The notes below the pieces were generated by a model. The model was not told where the DNA came from. It was given only the letters and a program-made list of their open reading frames with translations, and did no database searches. The position numbers were made by a program, and so were the translations under genes. Shown in pieces: positions 1-7,222 of a stretch of DNA of 12,905 bases. Each line of letters starts with the position of its first letter. Position 1 is the first letter of the stretch. The stretch comes from PNC22 sp035654175 (lineage in GTDB: Bacteria; Planctomycetota; Phycisphaerae; Phycisphaerales; UBA1924): assembly GCA_035654175.1 (NCBI GenBank), contig DASRXL010000209.1, positions 1 through 12,905 of the forward strand. The letters run 5' to 3'.

Positions 1-1446
1 GCCCCTGCGCGGGCCCAGCCGGCGCCGAAGCCTTACACGGACTCGACGGTGATCCCGCAGACGCCCGCATACCGCCGGGCGCTCGGGCTGGCCGAGCTGC
101 TCAACGCGGACGACGCGTCCCGCCGGCGCGAGTACCTGCGAGGAGCGCTCGCCCCGGATTTTCTGGCGCAGGTCCCCCTGGAGCAGCACGTCGCGATCAT
201 CGGCGAGGCGGGGCGGAGCAACGGCGCGATCGAGGTGCATGCCGCCCGCAGCTACGAGCCGCCGGAGCCGGACACGCACGCGGTGCTCATCGTCCGCAGT
301 GAGCTGCTCGAGAGCTGGCGCGCGATCGTCGTTGACGTCGAGGAGGCCGAGCCGCACCGGATCACCGGGATCTCTTTCGCGCCGGCGCGCCCGCCGAGCG
401 ATCAGCCCCGCGCCGCGCGGCTGACCGAGGGCGAGATCGCCGAGCGGTTGGGGGCATACGTGGATCGCCTCGCCGGCGCGGAGAGGTTCAGCGGCACCGT
501 TCTCCTCGCCAAGGATGGCGAGGTGCTGGCGAGCCGCGCCGTGGGGCTGGCCAACCGGGACTTCGACGTACCGGTCACCATGGACACCAAGTTCAATCTC
601 GGCTCGATGAACAAGATGATGACCGGGATCGCCGTGATGCAGCTCGTCGAGTCGGGCAAGCTCTCGCTCGACGATCCGATATCCATGCACCTCAGCGAGG
701 ACTGGCTTCCCGGTGTCGACAAGTCCAGGGTCACGGTGAGGCACCTGCTGACTCACACGAGCGGCCTGGGAAGCTTCTTCACCGAGGAGTGGGACCGCGC
801 CAGCCGCGCGCTCTATCGGTCCGTTGACGACTGGAAGCCGGTGGTGGCGGCGGAGACGCTGGCGTTCGAGCCGGGCACGCAGTCGCGGTACAGCAACACC
901 GGGATGCTCATCGCGGGGGCGGTCGTCGAGCACGTCAGCGGCCAGAGCTACGACGAGTACGTGCGCGAGCACATCACCGGACCGGCGGGCATGACCGACA
1001 CCGGGTTCTTCGAGACCGATCGCGTGAACAAGAACCTCGCCGTCGGCTACGAGCCCATCCCGGGCGCCGACCCGGTCGAGTATCGCAACAACCTCCACCA
1101 GCACGTGGTGAAGGGCGGGCCGGCGGGGGGCGGGTACTCGACCGCACCGGATCTCCTGAAGTTCGACCGGGCCTTGCGATCGGGCAGGATCGTGTCGAGG
1201 GCGTCGCTCGGGCAGCTTTGGCGCGCGTACCCCGACCTCGGCTCGCCCAACTACGGCCTCGGGTTCGGTGTCTTCCCGACGCCCGCCGGGCTGGTCGTGG
1301 GACACAGCGGCGGCTTCAGCGGCATCAGCGCCGATCTTTCGATGTACCTCGACGAGGGGTACACGTTCATCGCCCTGGCCAACCTCGGGGGCGCGGCCGG
1401 GCTCATCGAGCAGAAGGCCCGCGAGCTGATCACGCAGGGACGATGA
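1..1446 (+). CDS. Serine hydrolase of the class C beta-lactamase / DD-peptidase family (5' partial)
   Basis: The frame is open from base 1 with no stop, and the first visible residues (APARAQPAPKPYTDST) look like the end of an export signal or a linker, so the true start lies left of the window. The GTG at 49 is only an internal candidate. Numbering from that GTG, residues 1-120 form a small N-terminal module and residues about 130-460 the Beta-lactamase (PF00144) domain. All three family motifs are present: SxxK as S186-M-N-K189, YxN as Y281-S-N283, and HxG as H419-S-G421 in place of KTG. Family knowledge: Ser186 is the acylated nucleophile activated by Lys189 and Tyr281, and HxG is usual in esterases and D-aminopeptidases of this fold. 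The substrate (beta-lactam, peptide or ester) cannot be told from the sequence. Probably periplasmic or secreted. A strong terminator follows at 1483-1530. Confidence 0.93.
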   Translation, partial: APARAQPAPKPYTDSTVIPQTPAYRRALGLAELLNADDASRRREYLRGALAPDFLAQVPLEQHVAIIGEAGRSNGAIEVHAARSYEPPEPDTHAVLIVRSELLESWRAIVVDVEEAEPHRITGISFAPARPPSDQPRAARLTEGEIAERLGAYVDRLAGAERFSGTVLLAKDGEVLASRAVGLANRDFDVPVTMDTKFNLGSMNKMMTGIAVMQLVESGKLSLDDPISMHLSEDWLPGVDKSRVTVRHLLTHTSGLGSFFTEEWDRASRALYRSVDDWKPVVAAETLAFEPGTQSRYSNTGMLIAGAVVEHVSGQSYDEYVREHITGPAGMTDTGFFETDRVNKNLAVGYEPIPGADPVEYRNNLHQHVVKGGPAGGGYSTAPDLLKFDRALRSGRIVSRASLGQLWRAYPDLGSPNYGLGFGVFPTPAGLVVGHSGGFSGISADLSMYLDEGYTFIALANLGGAAGLIEQKARELITQGR

Positions 1447-1482
1447 CGCCCGCCCGGGCGCAGGTCGCTGACTTCTCCACGA

Positions 1483-1530
1483 GAGCGGCCGCAGGGGTTC
1501 TCCGCATGCCCCGGCGGCCGCTCGCCTTTT
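1483..1530 (+). terminator. Rho-independent terminator of the serine hydrolase gene
   Basis: A perfect 10-base inverted repeat, GAGCGGCCGC (1483-1492) and GCGGCCGCTC (1514-1523), is extended inwards by GGGG (1494-1497) with CCCC (1509-1512) across one mismatch, closing an 11-base loop. On the plus strand it is followed by GCC and TTTT (1527-1530). It lies 37 bases after the hydrolase stop. The T-run overlaps the TAA stop of the convergent alpha/beta hydrolase gene. There is no T-run on the minus-strand side, so it is mainly a plus-strand terminator. Confidence 0.82.
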
Positions 1531-2233
1531 ATGCGCCCGCGGCCTCGCTCCGGCGCGCCGGCCGGGCGCCGAGCGCCTCGCGCAGGAACTCGGCGGTCTC
1601 GCGCGGGTGGCTCATGCTGAGCACGTGCCCGCCGCCCTTCACCCAGCGCACTCCGTCGGCGCGCGGGGGCGTGATGACAAGGTCCGCCGTGCCGTGGATC
1701 CGGTACACGGGGCAGGCCGGCTCCTGCTCCCAGCGCCAGCGCATGATCGCCCGCCCCGCCCAGCGGAGGAACTCGGTCGGCGTCTGGCGGAGCATGTCGA
1801 GGAAGAGGCCCATGTCCACATTCGCGGCGGAGCTGAAGAGCGGGGCGAGCAGCGGCGTGATCGCGCGCCCGGCGTCGATCATGCTCGTGGGCAGCGGATG
1901 GCCGACGCGCTCGAGCAGGCGCAGCCAGGGGCGCACCTCCCGCCCGGAGTAGGCGCTCCCGATCAGGGCCACGGCGCGCGGGCGCAGGAGCGGGGCCATC
2001 TCGAGCGCGAGCATGCCGCCGAAGGACGCGCCGCCGAGCACGAAGTCTCCCGCCGGGCCACGCACGGCCTCGGCGAGGCGCGCGGCGTATGCCGGGAGCG
2101 GCTCGGCATCCCGGGGCTCCAGCCACGGGGGGACGTGGAGATCGGGGATGCTCGGGCGCAACAGGTCGAACAGGCGCGAATCCGCGCCGAGGCCGGGGAG
2201 CAGGACGAGGCGGTGGATCGGAGCGGCGTGCAC
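1529..2233 (-). CDS. Alpha/beta hydrolase
   Basis: The 234-residue protein has a complete alpha/beta-hydrolase catalytic set: nucleophile elbow G-A-S70-F-G-G, acid at Asp184 in HGTAD, and histidine at His203 in GGGH. The early strand LVLLPGLG carries the oxyanion-hole region. No signal peptide is visible, so it is probably cytoplasmic. The frame stays open to 2410, but the extra 59 residues are Arg/Pro/Ala-rich, not hydrolase-like, and would overlap the upstream redoxin gene. I chose the GTG at 2233, which begins VHAAPIHRLVLLPG and has AGGG six bases upstream. That leaves a 46-base gap to the redoxin stop, and co-transcription with it is likely. Substrate unknown; the short form without a large cap domain resembles small esterases or lipase-like hydrolases. 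Confidence 0.86.
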   Translation of the reverse strand: MHAAPIHRLVLLPGLGADSRLFDLLRPSIPDLHVPPWLEPRDAEPLPAYAARLAEAVRGPAGDFVLGGASFGGMLALEMAPLLRPRAVALIGSAYSGREVRPWLRLLERVGHPLPTSMIDAGRAITPLLAPLFSSAANVDMGLFLDMLRQTPTEFLRWAGRAIMRWRWEQEPACPVYRIHGTADLVITPPRADGVRWVKGGGHVLSMSHPRETAEFLREALGARPARRSEAAGA

Positions 2234-2279
2234 GGGAAACCCTACGCGGGCCGGCCCGGGCGCCGGAGTGGGCGCGGCG

Positions 2280-2951
2280 TCACGCGCGCCCTTCGGTCGT
2301 GGTCTCCTCGGGGGCTCTGAGCCGGCAGCCGGGCGCGGCCGCGCTGGTGACGGCGGGCGTCTCGCCACGCGTGGCGGCGCGCAGCGCGCTGCGCAGGTAG
2401 TTCTGCGCACCGGGCTCCCCCGGGGCCGCGGAATCGTCGATCGGGCCCTTGTAGATCACCCGCCCCGCTCCCGAGATGACGACGACGAAGGGCGCTCGCT
2501 CGGCGCCATACTGCGCGGCGACCTTCGCGCCCGGGTCGAGCAGGATCGGGTACTCGATGGCCCATTCCTTCTTCGCCTGCCGGTTCAGGGCCGCGGCGTC
2601 CGCGCCCTCGGGCGGGATGCTCGAATAGATCGCCGCCCAGCGCACGGCCGGGAACTCCGCGCGCACGTCCTTGATCGTCGCGGAGGCTTGGTGATAGGTT
2701 TCCACCCAGTCGCAGCGGGGGTCGAACCACTCGAGCACCACGATGCGGCCCTCGGCCCGGAGGCCCGCCAGGCTCGTCTCAGCGCCTTCGAGATCTTTGA
2801 GGGTGAACTCGGGGGCGGCGCCGGGCTCGGCCGGCGGCTCGGGCTGCGCGACGGGCCACACGTTCTGCTGGGCCCACGCGCCGCCGAGCGCAAGGGCGCT
2901 CCAGGCGGCGACGTACGCCCCCACCAGGATCCGCTCCGATCTGCGTCGCAT
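2280..2951 (-). CDS. Exported redoxin, PRX-like / AhpC-TSA thioredoxin-fold protein
   Basis: The 223-residue protein starts with a signal peptide: Arg-rich n-region MRRRSER, hydrophobic ILVGAYVAAWSALALGG, and a likely cleavage after AWA (residue 27). The mature part has thioredoxin-fold features: a beta strand IVVLEWFDPRC80 with the putative redox Cys80, LLDPGAKVAAQYGAERAPF with the expected cis-proline segment (P154), and V-I-Y-K-G-P-I-D-D. This layout, with a late PGCRLR (Cys209), matches the single-domain PRX-like family that normally reads N-P-x-C-P-F-V. Here the Cys is followed by Asp-Trp-Val, so the usual proline is absent. The start at 2951 is decided by GGAGGA five bases upstream and by the signal peptide, although the frame stays open to 3230. 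A thiol redox or peroxide role in the periplasm is inferred, not shown. The alpha/beta hydrolase follows 46 bases downstream. Confidence 0.85.
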   Translation of the reverse strand: MRRRSERILVGAYVAAWSALALGGAWAQQNVWPVAQPEPPAEPGAAPEFTLKDLEGAETSLAGLRAEGRIVVLEWFDPRCDWVETYHQASATIKDVRAEFPAVRWAAIYSSIPPEGADAAALNRQAKKEWAIEYPILLDPGAKVAAQYGAERAPFVVVISGAGRVIYKGPIDDSAAPGEPGAQNYLRSALRAATRGETPAVTSAAAPGCRLRAPEETTTEGRA

Positions 2952-3317
2952 CTGGTTCCTCCGGATGGGCCGCGGCAGCAGGCATCCGGCGCTGCCGCCG
3001 GCCGGCCCCCGCTCCTGGCGCGGCTCGGCCCTCATTCCGTGCATTCGGGACAACACGTCAGAGGCGCGCCCGCGACGCGGCCCTCCGCCTGCGCTACGCG
3101 GGCATGCGTCGCGGGGTTTTCCCGGTTCTCGCGGGAGTCGCCGCTCGCCGCGCAAGTTGGGCGGTCGAATCGCTTTGCGCGCGCTCACCTCTTGCGAGAA
3201 CCGCCGATCGGCCGCTGAAAAAGCACTCACCAGGAAATGCGCAGAGGGCGTGCAGAGGAGAGAAATACGCGCGCTCTTCCGTCGCGCTCCGTGTGTGCTC
3301 GGCGATGAGCCGGCGCC
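2952..3317. other. 366-base intergenic region between glyQS and the redoxin gene
   Basis: No convincing gene was found on either strand. The frames that cross it are Arg/Pro/Ala-rich and have no ribosome site. It holds the leader and presumably the promoter of the redoxin gene, but I could not find a good -35/-10 pair. The part nearest glyQS (about 3210-3300) is less GC-rich and contains AAAAAGCACTCACCAGGAAA. No T-tailed hairpin follows the glyQS stop, so its termination signal is not visible. A small RNA cannot be excluded. Confidence 0.4.
2957..2962 (-). promoter_or_regulatory. Shine-Dalgarno sequence of the redoxin gene
   Basis: On the minus strand GGAGGA lies five bases before the ATG at 2951. 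It fixes the start within a frame open for 279 more bases upstream, and it agrees with the signal peptide beginning at that Met. Confidence 0.75.
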
Positions 3318-4886
3318 TCATCCGCCGAGCGCGTCGGCGAGGAACTGGCCGACCTTGTCGAGCGCGATGCGCTGCTGGCCGCCGGTGTCGCGGTCGCGCA
3401 CCGTCACGGTCTGGTCCTTGAGGGTGTCGCCGTCGATGGTGAAGCAGTAGGGGCAGCCGGCCTCGTCCATGCGGGCGTAGCGCTTGCCGATCGATTGCTT
3501 GGCGTCGGTCTCGATGAGGCCGGCGCGCCCGAAGCGCTTGTGCAGCTCGGCGTGCAGGCGCTCGGCCACCTCGGGCATGCCGTCCTTGTTCACCAGCGGG
3601 AAGACCGCGGCCTTGATCGGGGCGACGCGGGGGTGGAACTTCATGATCTCGGGGCTCGGGCGGGACTCGTCGCGGGTGTAGGCCTCGCAGATGAGGGCGA
3701 GGGCGCCGCGGTCGAGGCCCGCGGCGGGCTCGATGCAGTGCGGCAGGTAGCGCTCGCCCTTGCGCGAGCCGTTGGGCAGCAGCTCGCCCCGGTCGGAGTC
3801 GAAGTACTCGAGCTTGGCGCCGGAGTGCTGGGCGTGCTGGCGGAGGTCGTAGTCGCCGCGGTGGGCGATGCCCTCGAGCTCGCCGAAGCCCGGGGCGGTG
3901 AAGGGGAACCGGTACTCGACGTCGCTGGTGCCGGTCGAGTAGTGGCTGAGCTCGTCCTTCTCGTGCTCGCGCAGGACGAGGTTCTCGCCGGCAAGGCCGA
4001 TGGACTGCCACCATTCCATGCGGAAGTCTCGCCAGAACTCGTACCAAGCGTGCGAATCGTCGGGGTGGCAGAAGAACTCGAGCTCGGCCTGCTCGAACTC
4101 GCGCGAGCGGAACGTGAAATTGCGCGGGGTGATCTCGTTGCGGAAGCTCTTGCCGGTGTTGCCGATGCCGAAGGGGACGCGCACACGGGTCGTGTCGACG
4201 ACGTTCTTGAACTGGACGAAGATGCCCTGGGCGGTCTCGGGGCGTAGATAGACCTTGTCGTCTTCTGTTGCTGTAGCACCCGCATACGTGTGAAACATCA
4301 GGTTGAACTGGCGCGGCTCCGTCAGCGTTCCTCGCTCCTTCGCATGAGGAGCGTGAATGCGATGAAACTCCGATACGGGTATCTCGGTGAGCGGCTTCAC
4401 GTGAGAATTGGTAAGCGGCACCTCCGACTTGAGGTACTTCGCCAACTTCTTGTAGGCCTGAACTTCAGAATCGTCATCGGGTACGAAGGCAAACATGGGA
4501 CTCGTCCCCGTGTCGACGATTTCCTTGACAACGAAGACATGGTCGTAGCGATAGCGCTGCTTCGTCTCCTTGCAATCGACACGAGGATCGTTGAACCCAC
4601 CCACATGCCCGCTCGCCTCCCACACCTTCGGATGCTGGATGATGCACGTCTCGACGGGTACGCAGCGCACACGCTCCCCGCTCGGCCCGCTGCGCCCCCA
4701 GCAGGGGTTCATGATCATGTCCTCCCACCAGGCGTCGCGCAGGTTCTTCTTGAGCTGGGCGCCGAGGGGGCCGTAGTCCCAGAAGCCGTTGATGCCGCCG
4801 TAGATCTCGCTGGCCTGGTAGACGAAGCCCCTGCGCTTGCAGAGGGACATGATGTCGTCCATCGATTTCCGCGCGGTCTCGCTCAT
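3318..4886 (-). CDS. glyQS: Glycine--tRNA ligase, alpha2 single-chain type
   Basis: A 522-residue class II aminoacyl-tRNA synthetase that charges tRNA-Gly with glycine in the cytoplasm. The N-terminal FVYQASEIYGGINGFWDYGPLG is diagnostic of the homodimeric GlyRS. Motif 2 is the FRNEITPR to FRSREFEQAELEFF region (residues 248-272), and motif 3 is around GLDRGALAL (390-398). The C-terminal anticodon-binding domain runs from about VAPIKAAVFPLVNKDG (421-436) to the end. Length is normal for the family. The start at 4886 is set by the conserved MSETARKSMDDIM start and by a GGAAGGAAGG ribosome site; the frame is open to 5018 but that part is not protein-like. Codons for residues about 71-213 (4245-4673) often end in A or T, unlike the rest of the gene (see findings). 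The gene stands alone with its own -10-like site at 4912-4917. Confidence 0.97.
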   Translation of the reverse strand: MSETARKSMDDIMSLCKRRGFVYQASEIYGGINGFWDYGPLGAQLKKNLRDAWWEDMIMNPCWGRSGPSGERVRCVPVETCIIQHPKVWEASGHVGGFNDPRVDCKETKQRYRYDHVFVVKEIVDTGTSPMFAFVPDDDSEVQAYKKLAKYLKSEVPLTNSHVKPLTEIPVSEFHRIHAPHAKERGTLTEPRQFNLMFHTYAGATATEDDKVYLRPETAQGIFVQFKNVVDTTRVRVPFGIGNTGKSFRNEITPRNFTFRSREFEQAELEFFCHPDDSHAWYEFWRDFRMEWWQSIGLAGENLVLREHEKDELSHYSTGTSDVEYRFPFTAPGFGELEGIAHRGDYDLRQHAQHSGAKLEYFDSDRGELLPNGSRKGERYLPHCIEPAAGLDRGALALICEAYTRDESRPSPEIMKFHPRVAPIKAAVFPLVNKDGMPEVAERLHAELHKRFGRAGLIETDAKQSIGKRYARMDEAGCPYCFTIDGDTLKDQTVTVRDRDTGGQQRIALDKVGQFLADALGG

Positions 4887-4911
4887 GGCAGCCTTCCTTC
4901 CGGTGGGGCGA

Positions 4912-4917
4912 ACTATA
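4912..4917 (-). promoter_or_regulatory. Possible -10 element of the glyQS promoter
   Basis: TATAGT on the minus strand lies 25 bases before the glyQS ATG, in an otherwise GC-rich spacer. That would give a leader of roughly 18 bases carrying the GGAAGGAAGG ribosome site. No recognisable -35 hexamer sits at 16-18 bases upstream. Confidence 0.4.
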
Positions 4918-5017
4918 TGGAGCGCCGGCGCGACGCCCGCCGCCCCTCGGCGCGTCCATCGCGTGGGCGCATGGCTCGCGCGAGGGGTCGTGTCCGGAGC
5001 CCGAACGGGGGAGCACA

Positions 5018-5064
5018 CAGGAGCGGCCGAGCGAGCGATCGATCGCTCGGGACGCTTGCTCCTG
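5018..5064 (-). repeat. Nested inverted repeat / stem-loop downstream of the membrane-anchored protein gene
   Basis: Outer arms CAGGAGC (5018-5024) and GCTCCTG (5058-5064) enclose a second inverted repeat, CCGAGC (5027/5028-5032) with GCTCGG (5045-5050), centred on an 18-base palindrome CGAGCGATCGATCGCTCG (5032-5049). It lies 29 bases after the stop of the gene ending at 5094 and about 130 bases before glyQS. There is no T-run on either side. It may be a factor-assisted terminator, an mRNA 3'-end stabiliser or a protein-binding palindrome. Confidence 0.5.
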
Positions 5065-5093
5065 GCGGGCCGGACAGCGGGCGGGCGGCCGGC

Positions 5094-5750
5094 TCAATCG
5101 GTGAGCAGCCGCTCCCAGATCTCCGCCAGGCCGATCGATTCGACGTCGCGGTCGGCCTCGACCGTCACGGCGGCGAAATCCTGGACGGCGGGGGCCCGCT
5201 CCAGGTCCACGCCGGCGTCGTCGGCGACCTTCACCAGGCCCAGCGAACCGCCGCCGGTCACGCTCACGACCCACCGGCCCTCTCCCAACGCCCGGTACAC
5301 CGCCTTGCCCACCTCGGCGCCGGCGTCCTCCTGACCCCAGGCGACGGCGGCGAAGTGGGGGTCGATGATGACGCCCTGGCTGGGCGGGGTCTTCGCGTCG
5401 AACACGCGCCGGATCCACAGGCGGCCCTCGCGCACGATGTAGTCCACGTAGATCTCGGCGCTGGGGTCGTAGGGGGTCTCGATCTCTCGCAGCACGCCGC
5501 CGTCGGCGACGACGAGCACGCTCAGCTTGCCATCCTTAACGGCCAGCTCGGTCACCGCCGTCTTCCGCACGGCCTGGTTGTACGTGGTCCGCAGGCCCTC
5601 ATACTCGTCGGCGAGTTGGGTAAGGCGGGTGCGATAGATCTCCGCCGCGGCCCCGGCCCGGAGGAACTGGTAGCCGAGCACGCACGCCCCGCCCGCCACG
5701 GCCAGCGTGAGCGAGGTGCCGATGACGCGCGTGATCGCCGCGAGTGCCAT
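5094..5750 (-). CDS. Membrane-anchored protein of unknown function
   Basis: A 218-residue protein I do not recognise. Residues about 5-30 (ITRVIGTSLTLAVAGGACVL and onward) form one hydrophobic segment, either a single N-terminal anchor or an uncleaved signal. Residues 36-62 (EIYRTRLTQLADEYEGLRTT) look helical and possibly coiled-coil. The rest alternates short strands such as GKLSVLVVADGG, EIYVDYIVREGRLWIRRVFDAK and RWVVSVTGGGSLGLVKV, which suggests a beta-rich soluble domain, probably outside the membrane. There are no catalytic motifs and only one Cys, inside the anchor. The start at 5750 has GGGAGG about ten bases upstream. It lies between fabF (terminated upstream of it) and glyQS, so it is probably its own transcription unit. 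Its TM-coil-beta design suggests a structural or scaffold role, but nothing in it proves that. Confidence 0.8.
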   Translation of the reverse strand: MALAAITRVIGTSLTLAVAGGACVLGYQFLRAGAAAEIYRTRLTQLADEYEGLRTTYNQAVRKTAVTELAVKDGKLSVLVVADGGVLREIETPYDPSAEIYVDYIVREGRLWIRRVFDAKTPPSQGVIIDPHFAAVAWGQEDAGAEVGKAVYRALGEGRWVVSVTGGGSLGLVKVADDAGVDLERAPAVQDFAAVTVEADRDVESIGLAEIWERLLTD

Positions 5751-5798
5751 GTCGCCGAACCTCCCGGGCCGTCATCGGCCGCGCAGCGCCCCGCACAT

Positions 5799-5864
5799 AA
5801 AACAGACGCCGACGCCCGCCGGTTCTCGCGGGCTGCCTGCGGGCCCGGGGCGTTCGCCGTCTGT
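5799..5864 (-). terminator. Rho-independent terminator of fabF
   Basis: Read on the minus strand, ACAGACGGCGAACGCCC (5864-5848) pairs with GGGCGTCGGCGTCTGT (5817-5802), with one mismatch and one bulge. A G/C-rich loop that can itself fold lies between them. The stem is followed directly by TTTT (5802-5799). It begins seven bases after the fabF stop codon. It should separate fabF transcription from the membrane-anchored protein gene starting at 5750. Confidence 0.75.
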
Positions 5865-5870
5865 GAGGCT

Positions 5871-7217
5871 CTACGCGAACCGGCGCACCACCACGGTGTC
5901 GTTCTGGCCGCCGAACCCGAAGCTGTTGGAGAGGCATACGTCCACCCCGCCGGCCGCGCTGAGGTCGCGGGCGCGGTTGGGGACGTAGTCCAGGTCGAGC
6001 TCGGGGTCGGGGTGCTCGAGGTTGACCGTCGGCGGGAGCATGCCGGTGCGGATCGCCTGCACGCAGGTGATGAACTCGACCACGCCCGCGGCCTGGATCA
6101 GGTGGCCCATCATCGATTTGATCGAGCTCACGGCCAAGCGCCCGGCCTGGGCGCCGAACGCGTGCTTGATCGCGCGGGTCTCGATCGAGTCGTTCTCTTT
6201 GGTGCCCGTCCCGTGGGCGGAGATGTAGTCCACCGGGGGGCGCCCGTTCTCCCGCGGCTCGCGCGGGTTGATCCCGGCCTGGCGGAGCGCTCCGAGCATC
6301 GCGGTGAGCGGGCCCTTGCCGTCGGGGTGCATGTCGGTGATGCGGAAGGCGTCGGCGGAGGAGCCGTAGCCGGCGAGCTCGGCGATGGGCGCGGCGCCGC
6401 GGCGCTCGGCGCTTTCCAGGCTCTCGAGCACGACGATCCCGGCCCCCTCGCCCATGACGAACCCGTCGCGCGTCTGGTCGAAGGGCCGCGCCGCGGACTG
6501 GGGGCTCTCGCGGCGCTTGCTCATCGCGGTGAGTCGGATGAAGCCGGTCATGCCCAGCGCGTGGATCATGGAGTGGGCGCCGCCCGCGAGCATCATGTCG
6601 GCGTCGCCGCGCCGGATGAGCTCGAACGCCTCGCCGATCGCCTGCGTGCTCGCGGCGCAGGCGGTCATGCAGTTGAAGGCCGGCCCGCGGCAGCCGAAGG
6701 CGGAGGCGAGATGGGAGAGGGCGGCGTTGGGCTCCTGCTCGAGCTCGCGGACTGGGCTCATCCGCGCGTAGGCCGCACGCGCCCACTCGGCCGAGTCGAG
6801 CTCGCGCCTCTGGCGGTCCCAGCCCGCGAGGTTCGCGGCCCAGAAGTTCTCGTAATCGAGTGAGCCCTCGCCCGCGCCCAGATACATGCCGATCCTGCGG
6901 GGCTCCACCCCCTCGGGCCTGCGGCCCGGCTCACCGAGCCCGGCCTGGCGCCAGGCCTGCGCGCCGGCCGCGAGCGCCATGCGGGTGCCGATCCCGGCGT
7001 GCCGGTGCCGCTCGACGAGGGCGGGGTCGTCGAGGTGGGCCCTGAGCTCGAAGCCCTTGACCTCCGCCGCGAAATTGGTGGCGAAGCTCGAGGCGTCGTA
7101 GCGGGTCACGGGCCCGATGGCGTTCTCGCCGGCGAGCAGCCGGCTCCAGGCGGTGTCCACGTCGTGGCCCAGGGGCGTGATCCATCCCATTCCTGTCACG
7201 ACGACGCGCCGGCTCAT
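5871..7217 (-). CDS. fabF: 3-oxoacyl-[acyl-carrier-protein] synthase II (FabF-type KAS)
   Basis: A 448-residue condensing enzyme that extends acyl-ACP with malonyl-ACP in fatty-acid synthesis. The thiolase-fold catalytic triad is present: Cys187 in TACAAS, His335 in HGTGT, and His372 in KSMMGHLIQAAG, with the partner Lys367. The C-terminal glycine loop NSFGFGG is conserved. It starts with the typical MSRRVVVTGMGWITPLG, which fixes the start at 7217 although the frame remains open to 7556. It is about 35 residues longer than E. coli FabF. Most of the extra length precedes the active-site Cys, around residues 125-163 (NFWAANLAGWDRQRRELDSA and onward). No other fab gene or acyl carrier protein is nearby, so it may be a paralog for a special acyl chain. 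It has no Shine-Dalgarno sequence but has TAGAAT five bases before the ATG, which suggests a leaderless mRNA. Confidence 0.93.
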   Translation of the reverse strand: MSRRVVVTGMGWITPLGHDVDTAWSRLLAGENAIGPVTRYDASSFATNFAAEVKGFELRAHLDDPALVERHRHAGIGTRMALAAGAQAWRQAGLGEPGRRPEGVEPRRIGMYLGAGEGSLDYENFWAANLAGWDRQRRELDSAEWARAAYARMSPVRELEQEPNAALSHLASAFGCRGPAFNCMTACAASTQAIGEAFELIRRGDADMMLAGGAHSMIHALGMTGFIRLTAMSKRRESPQSAARPFDQTRDGFVMGEGAGIVVLESLESAERRGAAPIAELAGYGSSADAFRITDMHPDGKGPLTAMLGALRQAGINPREPRENGRPPVDYISAHGTGTKENDSIETRAIKHAFGAQAGRLAVSSIKSMMGHLIQAAGVVEFITCVQAIRTGMLPPTVNLEHPDPELDLDYVPNRARDLSAAGGVDVCLSNSFGFGGQNDTVVVRRFA

Positions 7218-7222
7218 GGGCG

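Noticed and set aside
2234..2410. A longer start for the alpha/beta hydrolase at 2410.
   Set aside because: The added 59 residues are low-complexity Arg/Pro/Ala and would overlap the redoxin gene by 131 bases. The GTG at 2233 fits the family start.
3123..3203. Inverted repeat CGGTTCTCGC / GCGAGAACCG with 61 bases between, suggestive of a structured RNA.
   Set aside because: Ten-base arms at this distance are expected several times by chance in this base composition, and no further pairing supports it.
3122..5832. A 14-base word CCGGTTCTCGCGGG found in two intergenic regions (3122-3135 and 5819-5832), a possible dispersed repeat.
   Set aside because: In DNA this GC-rich, a few shared 14-base words are expected by chance in 12.9 kb (my rough estimate is about five on both strands). 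The flanks do not match.
4290..6863. An 857-codon open frame on the plus strand.
   Set aside because: It lies antisense to glyQS, the membrane-anchored protein and fabF, all well supported. Its translation is rich in Arg, Ala, Gly, His and Asp with no domain, typical of a shadow frame in GC-rich genes.
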